Origin: Madurella fahalii
Taxonomy: Eukaryota; Ascomycota; Sordariomycetes; Sordariales
Assembly: GCA_029876055.1 (NCBI GenBank)
Contig: CM056874.1
Span: 8,742,001-8,806,000 of the forward strand
Direction of reading: 5' to 3'
DNA: 64,000 bases
Made by a program: the position numbers and the translations under genes. Shown here piece by piece: positions 1 to 10,300 of this stretch. Each line of letters begins with the position of its first letter. The first letter of the stretch is position 1. The notes under the pieces are model-generated. The model was given only the letters and a program-made list of their open reading frames with translations, had not been told where the DNA came from and searched no databases.

Positions 1-1
1 G

Positions 2-397
2 ATCAACGGAGAGGCGTCGTCACACGTGTCCAAGCGCATACCGAAAAGGACAACTCTGGGCTTCGCTCATGGGACGGTCAAGCCTCGGCATCTCGGTATG
101 AGGACACTACTGAGGATGGGAAAGTTCTGGCCGGTCTTGCTATGGGGGCCTGGCATCGTGCTACTTCCAAGTGAGGACGATCATAGCAGGCTGAACAAGG
201 GTGCCGAGTTCGAGTTTCGCGTGGCCGTCCGTGACAAGGTAGTTACCTTCACGACCAAGGAGATGGGCCAAGGGCACCAGGCAGACGACAATAGCGCCGA
301 CACGATTAATGTTTGCTATGAACCATCGGGACCACCGCCAGCAACCCCTCAGTCTCCCCCTACCAGCGCCAGCACCGCGGCCGCAGCCAACGCCTAG
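2..397 (+). CDS. possible 3' end of a gene entering from the left (weak)
   Basis: One frame stays open from the left edge to a stop at 395-397, about 131 codons, with no obvious start of its own at the left. The predicted tail has a charged middle and ends in a Pro/Thr/Ala-rich stretch. A second frame is also open from base 1 to a stop at about 170-172 and reads equally like protein, so the true terminal exon could be in either frame or spliced between them. I recognise no domain. If real, it converges tail-to-tail on the laccase-domain gene. A chance open frame in GC-rich DNA cannot be excluded. Confidence 0.25.
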   Translation: MNGEASSHVSKRIPKRTTLGFAHGTVKPRHLGMRTLLRMGKFWPVLLWGPGIVLLPSEDDHSRLNKGAEFEFRVAVRDKVVTFTTKEMGQGHQADDNSADTINVCYEPSGPPPATPQSPPTSASTAAAANA

Positions 398-461
398 ACC
401 GAACCATCCCCTCGGCGAACGCGGACTAGGCACACCGGCTACGCGCTCTAGACCTCCACTG

Positions 462-1427
462 TCATTTAATAAAAATGACGCTCATGCCGAGTCCGTGGTT
501 TGGCTTCTCTCGTCTGTAGGAGTGGTATTTATACTGCACAGTTCCTCCCTGGCCCGGGCCGGGCCTGTCATAGCAGTCTAGGATGGTAGAGTGAGGGCTG
601 CACGACACGTTCTTCTGCAGGATTCCGGTACCCAGCAGCTGTCTCACAGCAAACTTCGACAACATGAAAGTCTCATCCCCTCTCGAACTGCTCGACGTCT
701 TTGCTAGCTTGGCCTGCTCAGCCTCGGTCATTCGGTGCCGAATAGACGGATCCGAGAGCAGGTCTAGGCGCCCAGCTGTCTCGAACACGGCTCTGATCTC
801 CGTTTCCATTCTTCCGTCCCAGCCGAAGCAGTTGTACTTATCACCTGCGCCGGGTGCGACGAAGGCGACGATGCGCGACTCCTTAGCGCCGAGACTTGCC
901 ATGTCCTCAACCAGATTTTCCAGCACCCGGCGGACGAGAGGCTTCCAGCCTGAGTGCGCGATGCCAATGACAGTAGCAATAGGATCGAAAAGAAATACGG
1001 AAGGGCAGTCGGCGCCCTGCGCCGCAAGCACCACACCCCGCTTCCGAGTCGCGATCGCATCGTATTTCAGCGGAATTCCGTCGCTAGTAGTGACGGTCAA
1101 TGTCCCCGTGGTTTCGTTTCTGTGCCATGAGTAGTCTTCGGCTCGGATCGAGACGCCAGAGTGCGGCCATCCACCGTTGGGCAGCAGCAAGGTCTGCGGG
1201 TCAAAGTCGGCCTTCTGTGCAAGGACTTCGAGGTTAGACCGGAACACCGACTTGGCGTTCTCGCCCCTTGTTTGTGAGGGGAGGTGAAAGGAGAAGTGCC
1301 GGTTAGAGGCGCTCGTTCCCTTTCCCGTGTAAACAGCTCGGATTGCTTTAAAGTCCTGGAAGACGTCATATGTAGGCGCGAACCGGTCGCATGGCTTTTG
1401 CGGAATCTCAGCCGTCAGTTGCTCCAT
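462..1427 (-). CDS. LACC1/YfiH-family (laccase-domain) protein
   Basis: An intronless gene of 321 residues starting at the ATG at 1427. It belongs to the cupredoxin-unrelated 'laccase domain' family (PgeF/YfiH/YlmD, mammalian LACC1/FAMIN), not to the true multicopper laccases. The core signature is visible: GADCPSVFLFDP at about 139-149, then GIAHSGW at 155-161. The Cys141 to His158 spacing of 17 equals that of the metal-site Cys and second His known in the family. A VAFVAPGAG block follows (about 188-195), and the C-terminal YHSYRRE (301-307) corresponds to the family's 'FFSYRR' element. The first metal His is harder to place because the fungal N-terminal half diverges; His89 is a candidate. 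Known relatives act as purine nucleoside phosphorylase/adenosine deaminase-type enzymes or as cell-wall oxidoreductases; the activity here is inferred only. There is no signal peptide, so it is probably cytosolic. Confidence 0.85.
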   Translation of the reverse strand: MEQLTAEIPQKPCDRFAPTYDVFQDFKAIRAVYTGKGTSASNRHFSFHLPSQTRGENAKSVFRSNLEVLAQKADFDPQTLLLPNGGWPHSGVSIRAEDYSWHRNETTGTLTVTTSDGIPLKYDAIATRKRGVVLAAQGADCPSVFLFDPIATVIGIAHSGWKPLVRRVLENLVEDMASLGAKESRIVAFVAPGAGDKYNCFGWDGRMETEIRAVFETAGRLDLLSDPSIRHRMTEAEQAKLAKTSSSSRGDETFMLSKFAVRQLLGTGILQKNVSCSPHSTILDCYDRPGPGQGGTVQYKYHSYRREKPNHGLGMSVIFIK

Positions 1428-2133
1428 TTGTCTTGTGCTTTCTCGATGAAATTTCTCCTACCGTTTGAGTCAGGTCTTTCAAGCGGCGGGCGCGCCGCCG
1501 CGGTTAAAGCGTATTTTTGAGGGCGCCACTAGGCCCGCTACTGTATATTTAGGGATCACCCCCACCCTCCCGAAACGTGGCTGCAGTGGTTCTGGATGGC
1601 GCAACATCATGCGATGAGCGCTGATCTTCCATTGTGATGTAAGACTGGTGGATAGCTCTTGGTGCTACTCGCTACACCACTGCTGGGCTAGGAAGGTCCA
1701 ATGTATTACTTCTTGGGCCTTGTTATATATTACCAATGCAGGAGACAACCAGGGATACGGAACCCCATGCAAGTGATGTGATATATTGCGAGGTTCTCCG
1801 TTTTTGCTTTTCGATTGCACTGGCTTAGAAAAGGGAATCAGACGAGTTCGCGTGGGCTATTGAACCAACCGTTCAGAAATACGGCCTTGACCATATCCCT
1901 CGTCGTGAATCATGAAGAACCGTCACATTTGTACTAGCTAATATAGACGGGAAAGCTAGCTGCTAGACTCATCTTTGACCAAGCGAGATAAAAGAAAAAA
2001 AAAAAAAACACCCAGAAAACAGACCCTCCTGCGCCGTTGCAACTCTGTGTGCATATCTATTCAATGATAGGTACCCGACGAACCCGAACCAGAACCCTTA
2101 CATGTCTCAGGCGATACTAGCAGCGATGGCTTC
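1428..2133. other. intergenic spacer
   Basis: This holds the upstream region of the laccase-domain gene (minus strand) and the region downstream of kexin. An A-rich run of about 16 bases lies at 1993-2008. I see no coding or RNA feature in it. Confidence 0.6.
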
Positions 2134-5007
2134 TTACCGGCCTCCTTGAAGCGGCCTTGCTTCCTGGGTGTTCCCATCTCCCTCCTCCTCCTCCTCCTCA
2201 TCGTCATCCTCCCCAACGACATGATGCCCATCATCATCATCGTCATCATCCATACTGCCCCTCCTACCGGGTAACTTCTCGCTCAACCGGATCGGCGAGC
2301 CGTCGTCCGACCCCGACCGGGACCCGCTCCCAGAAGGCTGGTCCCTATACACGGCCACGGCATCCCTCCCGCCAAAATCGTCGTCGCTGTCGTCCTCGTC
2401 GCTGCCCCCGGCAAACGCATCGTACAGCTCGCCACCCCTCGTCCTCTTCCTCCCGCCGGCACCAGCCACGCCGCCGGCGCCGTGGGCAGCGCGCTTCTCG
2501 CCGACGGCGCCGCCGCGGTCGCCGGCCCCGGCCCCGGCCAGGCCCTCGGCCTCGTCCTCGTCGAGCAGCTCAAACTCGTAGTTGTTGCGCGGGTTGTTGC
2601 GCAGGCGTCTGCGGCGGGCCAGGAAGAGGTAGATGGCGAGGCCGGAGCAGAAGAGGACGATGAGGACGAGCGAGCCGTAGATCCAGGCCTGGGTGGCGGC
2701 CGAGACGCCAAAGGTGGGCAGGAACGACGGGAGCCAGTTGCTGGTAGTGCTGGAGCTCGTCTCGGCGCCCGAGGATTCCGACGGTTCGGGGGATTCCTGG
2801 ATTTGCTGGTCGTCATGGCCTTGGTCCGTCGTCGACGACGACGACGACGACGATGAATCGTCCGTGGGCTTGCTGTTGACCGGTCTGTTGGGCTGGTCGG
2901 ACAGGGCGGCGGAGTCGGTGGCTTGGCTGTCCTCGTCGCCGCCTGCCGGCTTGGGCGGGATGGTCGTGATTGAGGCTTGGACAGTGGTGGTGGGGATGGC
3001 CGCGTGGTCGTCATCGTCTTCCTCGGTGGGCAAGGGGAGGAGTTTTGCTTTGGAAGGGTCGCGGCTCTCGCCCCAGAGCTTGAGGTGCCAGTCGACGAAG
3101 GTGCCGCTGAATTGGTTGACGTTGGTGTCTTTGACGACGATGGTCCAGGTGCCGACGCCTTTCTCGCCCCTGTGATATTGGGTTAGCCAAGATGATTAAA
3201 AAGGAAAAAAATTTTTTTTTTAAAAAAATTTATATATATTTCTTTTCCCGACGAGGGGTAGAGGCGAGGTGACTTACCAGTGAACCACGCTCATGAACGT
3301 CCAGTCATCGTAACCCTCGGTGGAATCGTCGTACTTGCGTGTGACGGAGAGGTGGCTGACCACATTTTCGGGGCTGATCAGGTCGACGCTTAGATCACCG
3401 CGTCGTCCGTGTTCGACATTCATGGTGACTGTGATGTGCTCGACTCGCTCCAGGTTGGCCTCTTTAAGCATGTCCTCGGTGACCTCGAACCCGACCGTAA
3501 CCCCCTTATCGCCTTGGGGAATGGGCTGGTTGACGTGGATCCACGGAGAGTAGAACCAAGCCTGCGGCTTCACATTCTTCCACGTCTTGGCGGCCTCCAC
3601 GATGGCGTAGCTGTCGAGCTTGCCGTATGCAAAGGTGTGGCTGTACTTCTTGCCAATGGCGGTATCCTGCCACTCGCCCGTGTCCAGGTTGACGGGCACC
3701 GCCGTGTTCATGGCGAGATACTGCATGTCTCGCCACGACAGGTCCGGACGCACCTGCAGAACGAGGGCAAAGATTCCAGCTGCGAGCGGCGCTGCGGCCG
3801 AGGTGCCACCGTGAGTGTTGGTACAGGCATTTTGGCCGACATCGGTCGTGTGAATGGCGTCGCCGCTACCGCTGGAGTAGGTGACAACCAGGCTGGCGGA
3901 GCACTTCTCCGAGTAATAGGGGTGGGTGCCCTTCCTGTCAATGGCCCCGACGGTAATGCTGTATATGCTATTAGTGTACCCGTCAAAGTTGCAGTTATCA
4001 TCGTTTTGAGCGCCATTGCCGCTCGCGAAGACGTAGATGGAGCCGAGCCCTCCGCGGCCGTTTTGCACCGCGTTCAGCATGGCGCGGCGAATGAGAATGC
4101 CAGGCGCATCCATGCTACGACCGTCATCCGGAGGGCCCCATGAGCACGAGTAGATTTGGTTGTGCTGGTAGTCGTAGTTCATAGCCACGGCTTCATCAGC
4201 ATCCGTGATCAGTTTGGACAGGATCCGCAGGCCGGCAATCTTGGAGTCGTAGGCTACCCCCACGCCGCAGACATTGTTCCTGCCGGCTGAGACCTCGCCG
4301 GCGCACCGGGTTCCATGCCTGTCGTCCTGGAGACGCGGCCTCGGCTCGTCGGTCTTGTCGTTGAAGTCGTAGGACCCGGCCGCGTAGTAGTTGGCCTTGA
4401 GGTCGTCGCTGTACATGTCTAGACCGTCATCGACAATGGCGACGGTGGCGTTGCTGCCCGTGATCCCCTGCAGCCACACGCCCGTGACATTCACATCGTG
4501 GCCGACTTCGACCGTGTTGAACAGATGCCACTGCTCGTGGAATATGGGATCTGTGATCTGCAGCTTTTGAGCGACCCGTCGCTGCTCCATGACTGCGTTT
4601 GCTTGCTCAAGCTTGTCGGCCCTCGAGGCGCGTCTCCAGGGCATAGGGCCCTCTCGTACGGGGATGATGCGCTTCTCCCAGGGCTTGCGCAGCCGCTGCT
4701 TTTCGGAAAAGAGGACACCGTCCAGAGCGTGCCTTTCGCCCAGCGATCGTCTCCTCCGTCGCTCCTTCAATTCCCGCTTGACGACATCATGTTCTGCTTT
4801 TTTCGCAACGAAGACGTGGTGGTCCTTGAGTTCCCCGAGGGGACCCTCGTGGGACAGCCCCAAGCTCCGGGCTACTTCGTGGGGCGACGTCTCGGGGTCG
4901 AGGTGAAGAACATAGTAATCGTTGGCGTCCCAGTTCCGGGGGAGAATGCCGGATGCTGTTGCGAGGGCGGCGAGGCCTAGAAACGTCGCGGCTGACGAGA
5001 TCTTCAT
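2134..5007 (-). CDS. KEX2: kexin-type proprotein convertase (Kex2/KexB)
   Basis: Two exons, 5007-3278 and 3169-2134, join in frame (TG|G, donor GTAAGT, acceptor CACAG, CTAAC branch site) to give 921 residues. The start at 5007 was chosen because it opens directly into a signal peptide (MKISSAATFLGLAALATASG). A basic propeptide follows, with the likely autocleavage site EKR|IIPV at residue 113. The subtilisin-like catalytic residues are Asp193 (IVDDGLD), His231 (RHGTRCAGE) and Ser403 (GGTSAAAP), with the oxyanion Asn331 (ASGNGA). A P domain follows and spans the intron. Then come a Ser/Thr/Asp-rich luminal stalk, one transmembrane helix (SLVLIVLFCSGLAIYLFLA) and an acidic Gly/Ser-rich cytosolic tail with YEFELL and YDAF motifs of the Golgi-retrieval kind. 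It cleaves secreted precursors after KR/RR in the late Golgi. All key residues are present. Confidence 0.96.
3170..3277 (-). other. intron of the kexin gene
   Basis: A 108-nt GT-AG intron inside the P-domain coding region. Its middle (about 3196-3242) is almost pure A/T and self-complementary (A run, T run, A run, then TATATATA), in sharp contrast to the GC-rich exons. GCTAAC near the acceptor is the probable branch site. Confidence 0.85.
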
Positions 5008-7324
5008 CGTGGTGGATGGTGTGACGGCGCGGCGCACCTCGTCGGAACCCGGAACGGGTGTATAAGTCGGCGTCAAGAGGCGGCTATGGGAATCATGTAT
5101 CGAGCGTTGACAGAACCTGGTTCGGAATTAGACCGCCAGTGTCCTGGTTGTGGTCGTTCGACACGGATGTACGACACGGTGCGGTGCCGTGGTGGAGGAG
5201 GCTTTGCAAAGTCAATCCCACCGGAGCGTGGGGAGTGGCGACTCTGCAAACCAACCAAAAGTTGAGTGCTCGGTAGTTTCAAATCATTTACGGGGAGATC
5301 TGCTGTGGATGCAGCGTCTCACAACCGGATTGCGTGGAATTATCCCTTTTTTCCCAAAGTCGATCGGCTGCTCTTTGAAGTGGAGATGTGGCCTTGGGGA
5401 TCACCTCGTCTTACCCAGGCCAGCCAAGAGCGTCGCAACGTTGAAGGCAGCGTCGCAATTTAGCGGCTGTGCCACTGGCGCAAGCCCAGGGCCTGGGCTC
5501 AAACCTCGTCAGGATCCAGAGGCGCCTTGCGAGCCACCGGGGCCTGGAGCCAATCATTCGCTGTTCTGAGCGGGACCCTTGGCTCGGCTTTGGGTTGGCC
5601 CTTGGACGCTGTCACCGTAACAGCGGCCGTTGGTGTTAAAAATGGAATTGGAAACTGGTGAGTGAGAAGGTCTCAATCAAGCCTCGACCGATTCCTACAG
5701 CCCGAGGACTTGCAGGTTTATTCCGCTCATCCGACGGATATAAAGGGAGGATCCTTAGTCTTTGTTCATTGCAATCGAGCCAGAACACGGTAACAGCCCG
5801 ACTCAAGCCGTGCAGCCCCCGAGGGTTCGATCTGTCATTCAGAGTCCACAAGTCCCGCTTTGTCCACCAGAAGCTGGATGCTTTGGCAACTTGTAATTGG
5901 CAGAATCTACGGGCCGGCCTTCAAGTCAACTACCTAGATTCCCGTCCGAGGAGCTTCAGGACGACTCCTCTGGGGTACTGAGCATCTCTTCAAGTGTATG
6001 GATAAGGTATCTTAATCTTGTGTTTTCGAGGTTCCAACCCGGTCTTGGCTTTCCCGGCCGCTCGACCGCGAGAAACAGGGACGGGGAAAGATGGCTATAG
6101 CCGGATTTACGTTAGCGATGAGTGATGCGCATCTCGGTGGACGAGTATGTTGGACGACGACCAAGCGGTCGGGATCTGGTAATTCAAAGAAGAGCTGCTC
6201 TTGGCCCACCTAAGGCGCATAAGGCACTTCACCACTGTCACCGACTCCAAGTTAGATCTCTTGACGCCGGAACCTCGACCTTTGCGTAACACCGTCCAAA
6301 TCACAACATAAGAATTGGCCGTGACGCCACACACATAACCAGTCCAAATGAAACATCGACTGCGCCAATTGATCATGATGTCTGGCATCTGTTGGTAGAC
6401 GGCCAAGAACCCAATCGTCTCATCTCTTCTTCCTGAGAACGGTGGACCGTCCCGTTGAGCATGCCGACCCTTGCGCTCTCTGCGCAGGTCCGATCTGCAC
6501 AAGCGAATCTTGCACGGGTTGCCGAGACAGAGTGCCATCCAAACCGAGGTATTATGTATCGAAGCATCCAAAGCTTCCATTTTGTTCCCTGGCGGCTCCC
6601 AGGTAATCCAACCAGCCACCGACTGTACGAGTTCGCACAAAAAAATAAAAAATAAAAAAACTAAAGAAAAAAATTAAAATAAAAAGCAAGACGGTGTTCT
6701 GGAGAAACCCAGTTCGAGTCGCCCAGTCGGGAAGCCGCCCGCCAAGCAGTTCCAACAAAGCCGTGGCCTTCCCGCCTTTTGATTCCGGGTACCCCCTGTC
6801 AGGCGAGCCCCAACAGGCCTGTGAGGTGGCCGGACAGCGCCCTGGCAAACGATTTCTGGCAGCAATTGAAGCTCCAGCCCAACCGCGCCAAGATGCAGTT
6901 CTCTCCGCCCAAGCTTCCCCAGCCCAGCCCCAAATTCCCAGATTCCCACCCAATGCCCCAAAGCTTGCCGCCAGGGAGACCCCCGTCGTCCCGCCATTCT
7001 CTTTCAGACGCTTCTGGTATAACTGGCGAATGGCCCCGTCGTGAGGTGGTCATGGTAGCTCGAGCCCGAGAGTGCATGTGTCTGCAGAGCATTGGCTCTT
7101 TTCCTATGGGCAGAAAGCTGCATGTGCATGGCTCGTGGACGAATGGCCACGCGTGAAGCCCAGCAAGTGAGCACGCAGCAAGCATCCGAGGAGCGGTCAG
7201 CCCACCCCGCGAGACAACAGGAAGCTCAAGCAAGACAGCCTGGCGTCCTGGCGTCCTGACGCCGAACTGCAAATCCCGCGACCCCGGGATCAATCCACGC
7301 CTTGCAACGAACCCAACCGCAAAC
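5008..7324. other. intergenic region between divergent kexin and PhoD genes
   Basis: A 2.3-kb shared upstream region for kexin (minus) and the PhoD-domain gene (plus). A TATAAA-like sequence sits near 5738-5744 with a mixed leader after it, but no convincing coding sequence follows. An A-rich patch lies at about 6640-6685. The stretch just before 7325 is C/A-rich, as in fungal leaders. Open frames here (for example 6107-6640 on the minus strand) lack an ATG and any recognisable motif. Confidence 0.55.
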
Positions 7325-10300
7325 ATGTCGACTCCCTACTGGGGCCAGCTCCCAGGCCCCAAGGCGGGCCAAACCACAGCCCGCCGCCTGTCCGATGACC
7401 AGGTCCCGTTGCCGGAGCGCCCGACGTCATTGGACGCTCCGGGCCAGGGACAGGCCAGGTCGAATCGCATCTCTGTGCAGACTACAAAATCCGATGCGCC
7501 GACCGATTCGACCATGAGCCCCTTTGCGTCGCCAACTGCATCGAGCTTCCAGGGCCAGGGACTCGCTCCTCGCCCCCCGTCACTACCTTACGGCGCTAAC
7601 CAGTACCCCCCGGAGCTTCTCGAGAACCGCCGTCGACGCAGGAGCCGCAACCAGGAGCAGGACGACGAGTATGCCGCCTTAGCACCGCAACCGCCTCCCG
7701 CCGCCCCCGACGTACCGCGTGCTCCCCCCGTGAGTTACAAGTATCCGCCAGTGAGCGGCGGAGCAGCGCCATACCCATACCCCATCCCGCCGCCAGGAAT
7801 TGGCCGCCCCAGCAGGCAGATGGAGACGGAAGAATACTACAAGCTTTCGACCCCGGTCGGCCAGCGGGAGGACCATCCGGTCCTGGACCGGCCGCGCAAC
7901 ACGCTCGACGAATCCGCCATGCCGCGACCCCAGAGGGTCAACACCGATCCCACCTTTGGCAAGACCGGGTCGCCCATCAATGGCTACCACCGCAGGGCAT
8001 CGGCTGCCGAGCAGTCGCTGCAGAGGAGTGTTAGGAGGGCCTCGGCACACCATTCGACACCAAGAATGTTCGCAGACGACCGCTCACCGCTTCAAAGGCT
8101 TGAGCTGACCCTCGACAGCATCTCCAAGGAGGACAAGCGGGCGCGCGTCGAGGCTGCCGAGAGGGCTGCCCGAGAGCGGGCAGCGGCGGCGGCGGCGGCG
8201 GCGGCGGCGAACGGAGCCGTCCCACAGGGAGAGAGGGGCCCGCAGGTCCACCAAGTACGTTTCCGAGAGCGGCGGCCTTCGGTGACGGCCGGGGACGCAC
8301 CCATCACTCCAATCACACCGTCAAGGCCAGCGGGGCCGAATGGTCCCCTCTCGCAGAACCCGCCTGAGGAGGGGCGGAGGTACAGCGCGGCTGGTGGGCC
8401 GTCCCCCAGAGCAGCAGCCACTGAGTCGCGCATCCCGGTCCCGGCCAAACAGCCATCTGGCATCCCTCAGCGCAACCTGAGCTTCCGAGAGCGCGCAGCG
8501 CGGAATGAGATGAAACTGCCGAACGGCCTGGACGATGCTGCGGTCGAGGGCATCTCCCCGACAACCGTGTCCAACAGCCGCGCTACGGCGACAAGAAACA
8601 ACAAGCTGAAGAAGAACCCACCGGGCAATCAGTGGCCAAACAGAATCTCGGAATCGGACGAAATCAATAACGCGGGCGAAACACCCCCCGCACGCAGCGC
8701 GAAGGGGGTGAACACCGGACCCATCCATATGCCTGCCACCCCGAGAGCCGACCACGACCCTGAGCAAGCCCAGCTCGAAGCACTGCTGCGGAGGGCCGCG
8801 GCTCAAGATGATGCAGATTTTGGGGACGAGTTCTTGGAGTATTCGCCAGTTGCAAAGGTGTCAAGAGCGGCCAGCCAAAGAAAAGCCGACCAGATTCTTG
8901 GCCGGGTTCCTCCTCACACAGCCGCACCTAACGGAACCCGGCAACTTGCTGCTGCCGCCGCTGTCACACCGAGCGCTGGAGCTACGGTGAGAGCCGTTCA
9001 ACCCAGTCCGCGCAGAGATGACAGAGACGATAGCGATGCCGGCGAGGAGAAGCACCACATATCGGATCTCATTTTCCATGCCAGCGACAACCTCCAGCCC
9101 GGTCAGGGCATGTTCAAACCGACGTCTTACCTGGAAGAGTGGAAGCAAGGAACCGTTGGAACTCTGGCGGGCGGGTTGCTCGATCTTGACGATGTGCCGC
9201 CTGCGGTCGACAAGAACACGCCGTGGTGGGACGCGGCCCAGTCACGGAAACGGTCCGGCAGTATGTCAAGTCGACCGAAGAAGGCGGAGGCGTTCGAGGG
9301 CGAATATGATGACACAAATGGTATGCGTACCCCTAATCCACAGGTCATGTACCCCAACATTGGGGAAATCCAGAGCGGCGACCTCCGTCGACTGTCGGGC
9401 AGTGATGTCGATGGCGGTCTCGCGTTCGAGCCCCAGCATCTCGCCCCTCCGTCAAAGAGGTCGAAGGCTCGGGCTCGGCGCTGGGATGCCTTGCGCCCCC
9501 TCAGCCCCACCCCCTCGCACGCGAGCGATTCCCAAGACAGTTTGACCTGCTTCTCGCTGTCTAGCAATGATGCACTGCATCGTCAAGCGCTGTCCTATTC
9601 CTGTACAATGACCCCTCGCTTCTTTGGTGTGGTTTCACATCTTCCAGCAAGAGATGGCTAACTAGACTCCGTGTGCAGCCCCGACAAGGTTCAAGCCGCC
9701 TCTGTATCTCAAGTGCGGACCCCTGCTGAGGTACTGCGGCATCCGGCACGAGCGGGTGCCTAATCGGTCGGCACGGAACGGCGCTGTCGTCGACCGTGAG
9801 ATATGGAGAGGCTCCGTGATGATTGTCACCACGGACGCCGACTCGTCTTACGACATTGCTCCGACGCTGAGGTTGTTTGCTCAGCCCATTGAGCTCCTCC
9901 CGCCACCCCCGCGGGTGATCCAGGGCGATGAGCCCCTGGCACCCGAGTACGTCGACCCGATCGCGGGGCACCCTAAGCTCGGCCGGAAAGGCGAGACTCT
10001 CTATGTCAGGCCGGTGGACCACCTGGAGGAGTCCAGAGATATTTCCAGGGACGAGACGGACGACGGGTTATTCGAGAAGGCAAAGAGCCCGCCCGAAGTG
10101 CCCCTGCCGGAGGGCATGGTGGATCCGCCAGGCTCGTTCGCCGCCCGGAGGAAGCGGGCCGAAATGGACGGCGAGAAGGCGGGCAAGTACAAGGACGTCC
10201 GCGGTTTCAGGCTGCACGCTGAGCGCGGCTACACCTTCTGGAGGTTCAATATTGAGATCGAACTCCAGGAAAAGCAGCAGCGCATTGCGTACCGGATCAA

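Noticed and set aside
6107..6640. 177-codon minus-strand open frame in the kexin-PhoD spacer
   Set aside because: It has no ATG start, domain or coding-like third-position bias.
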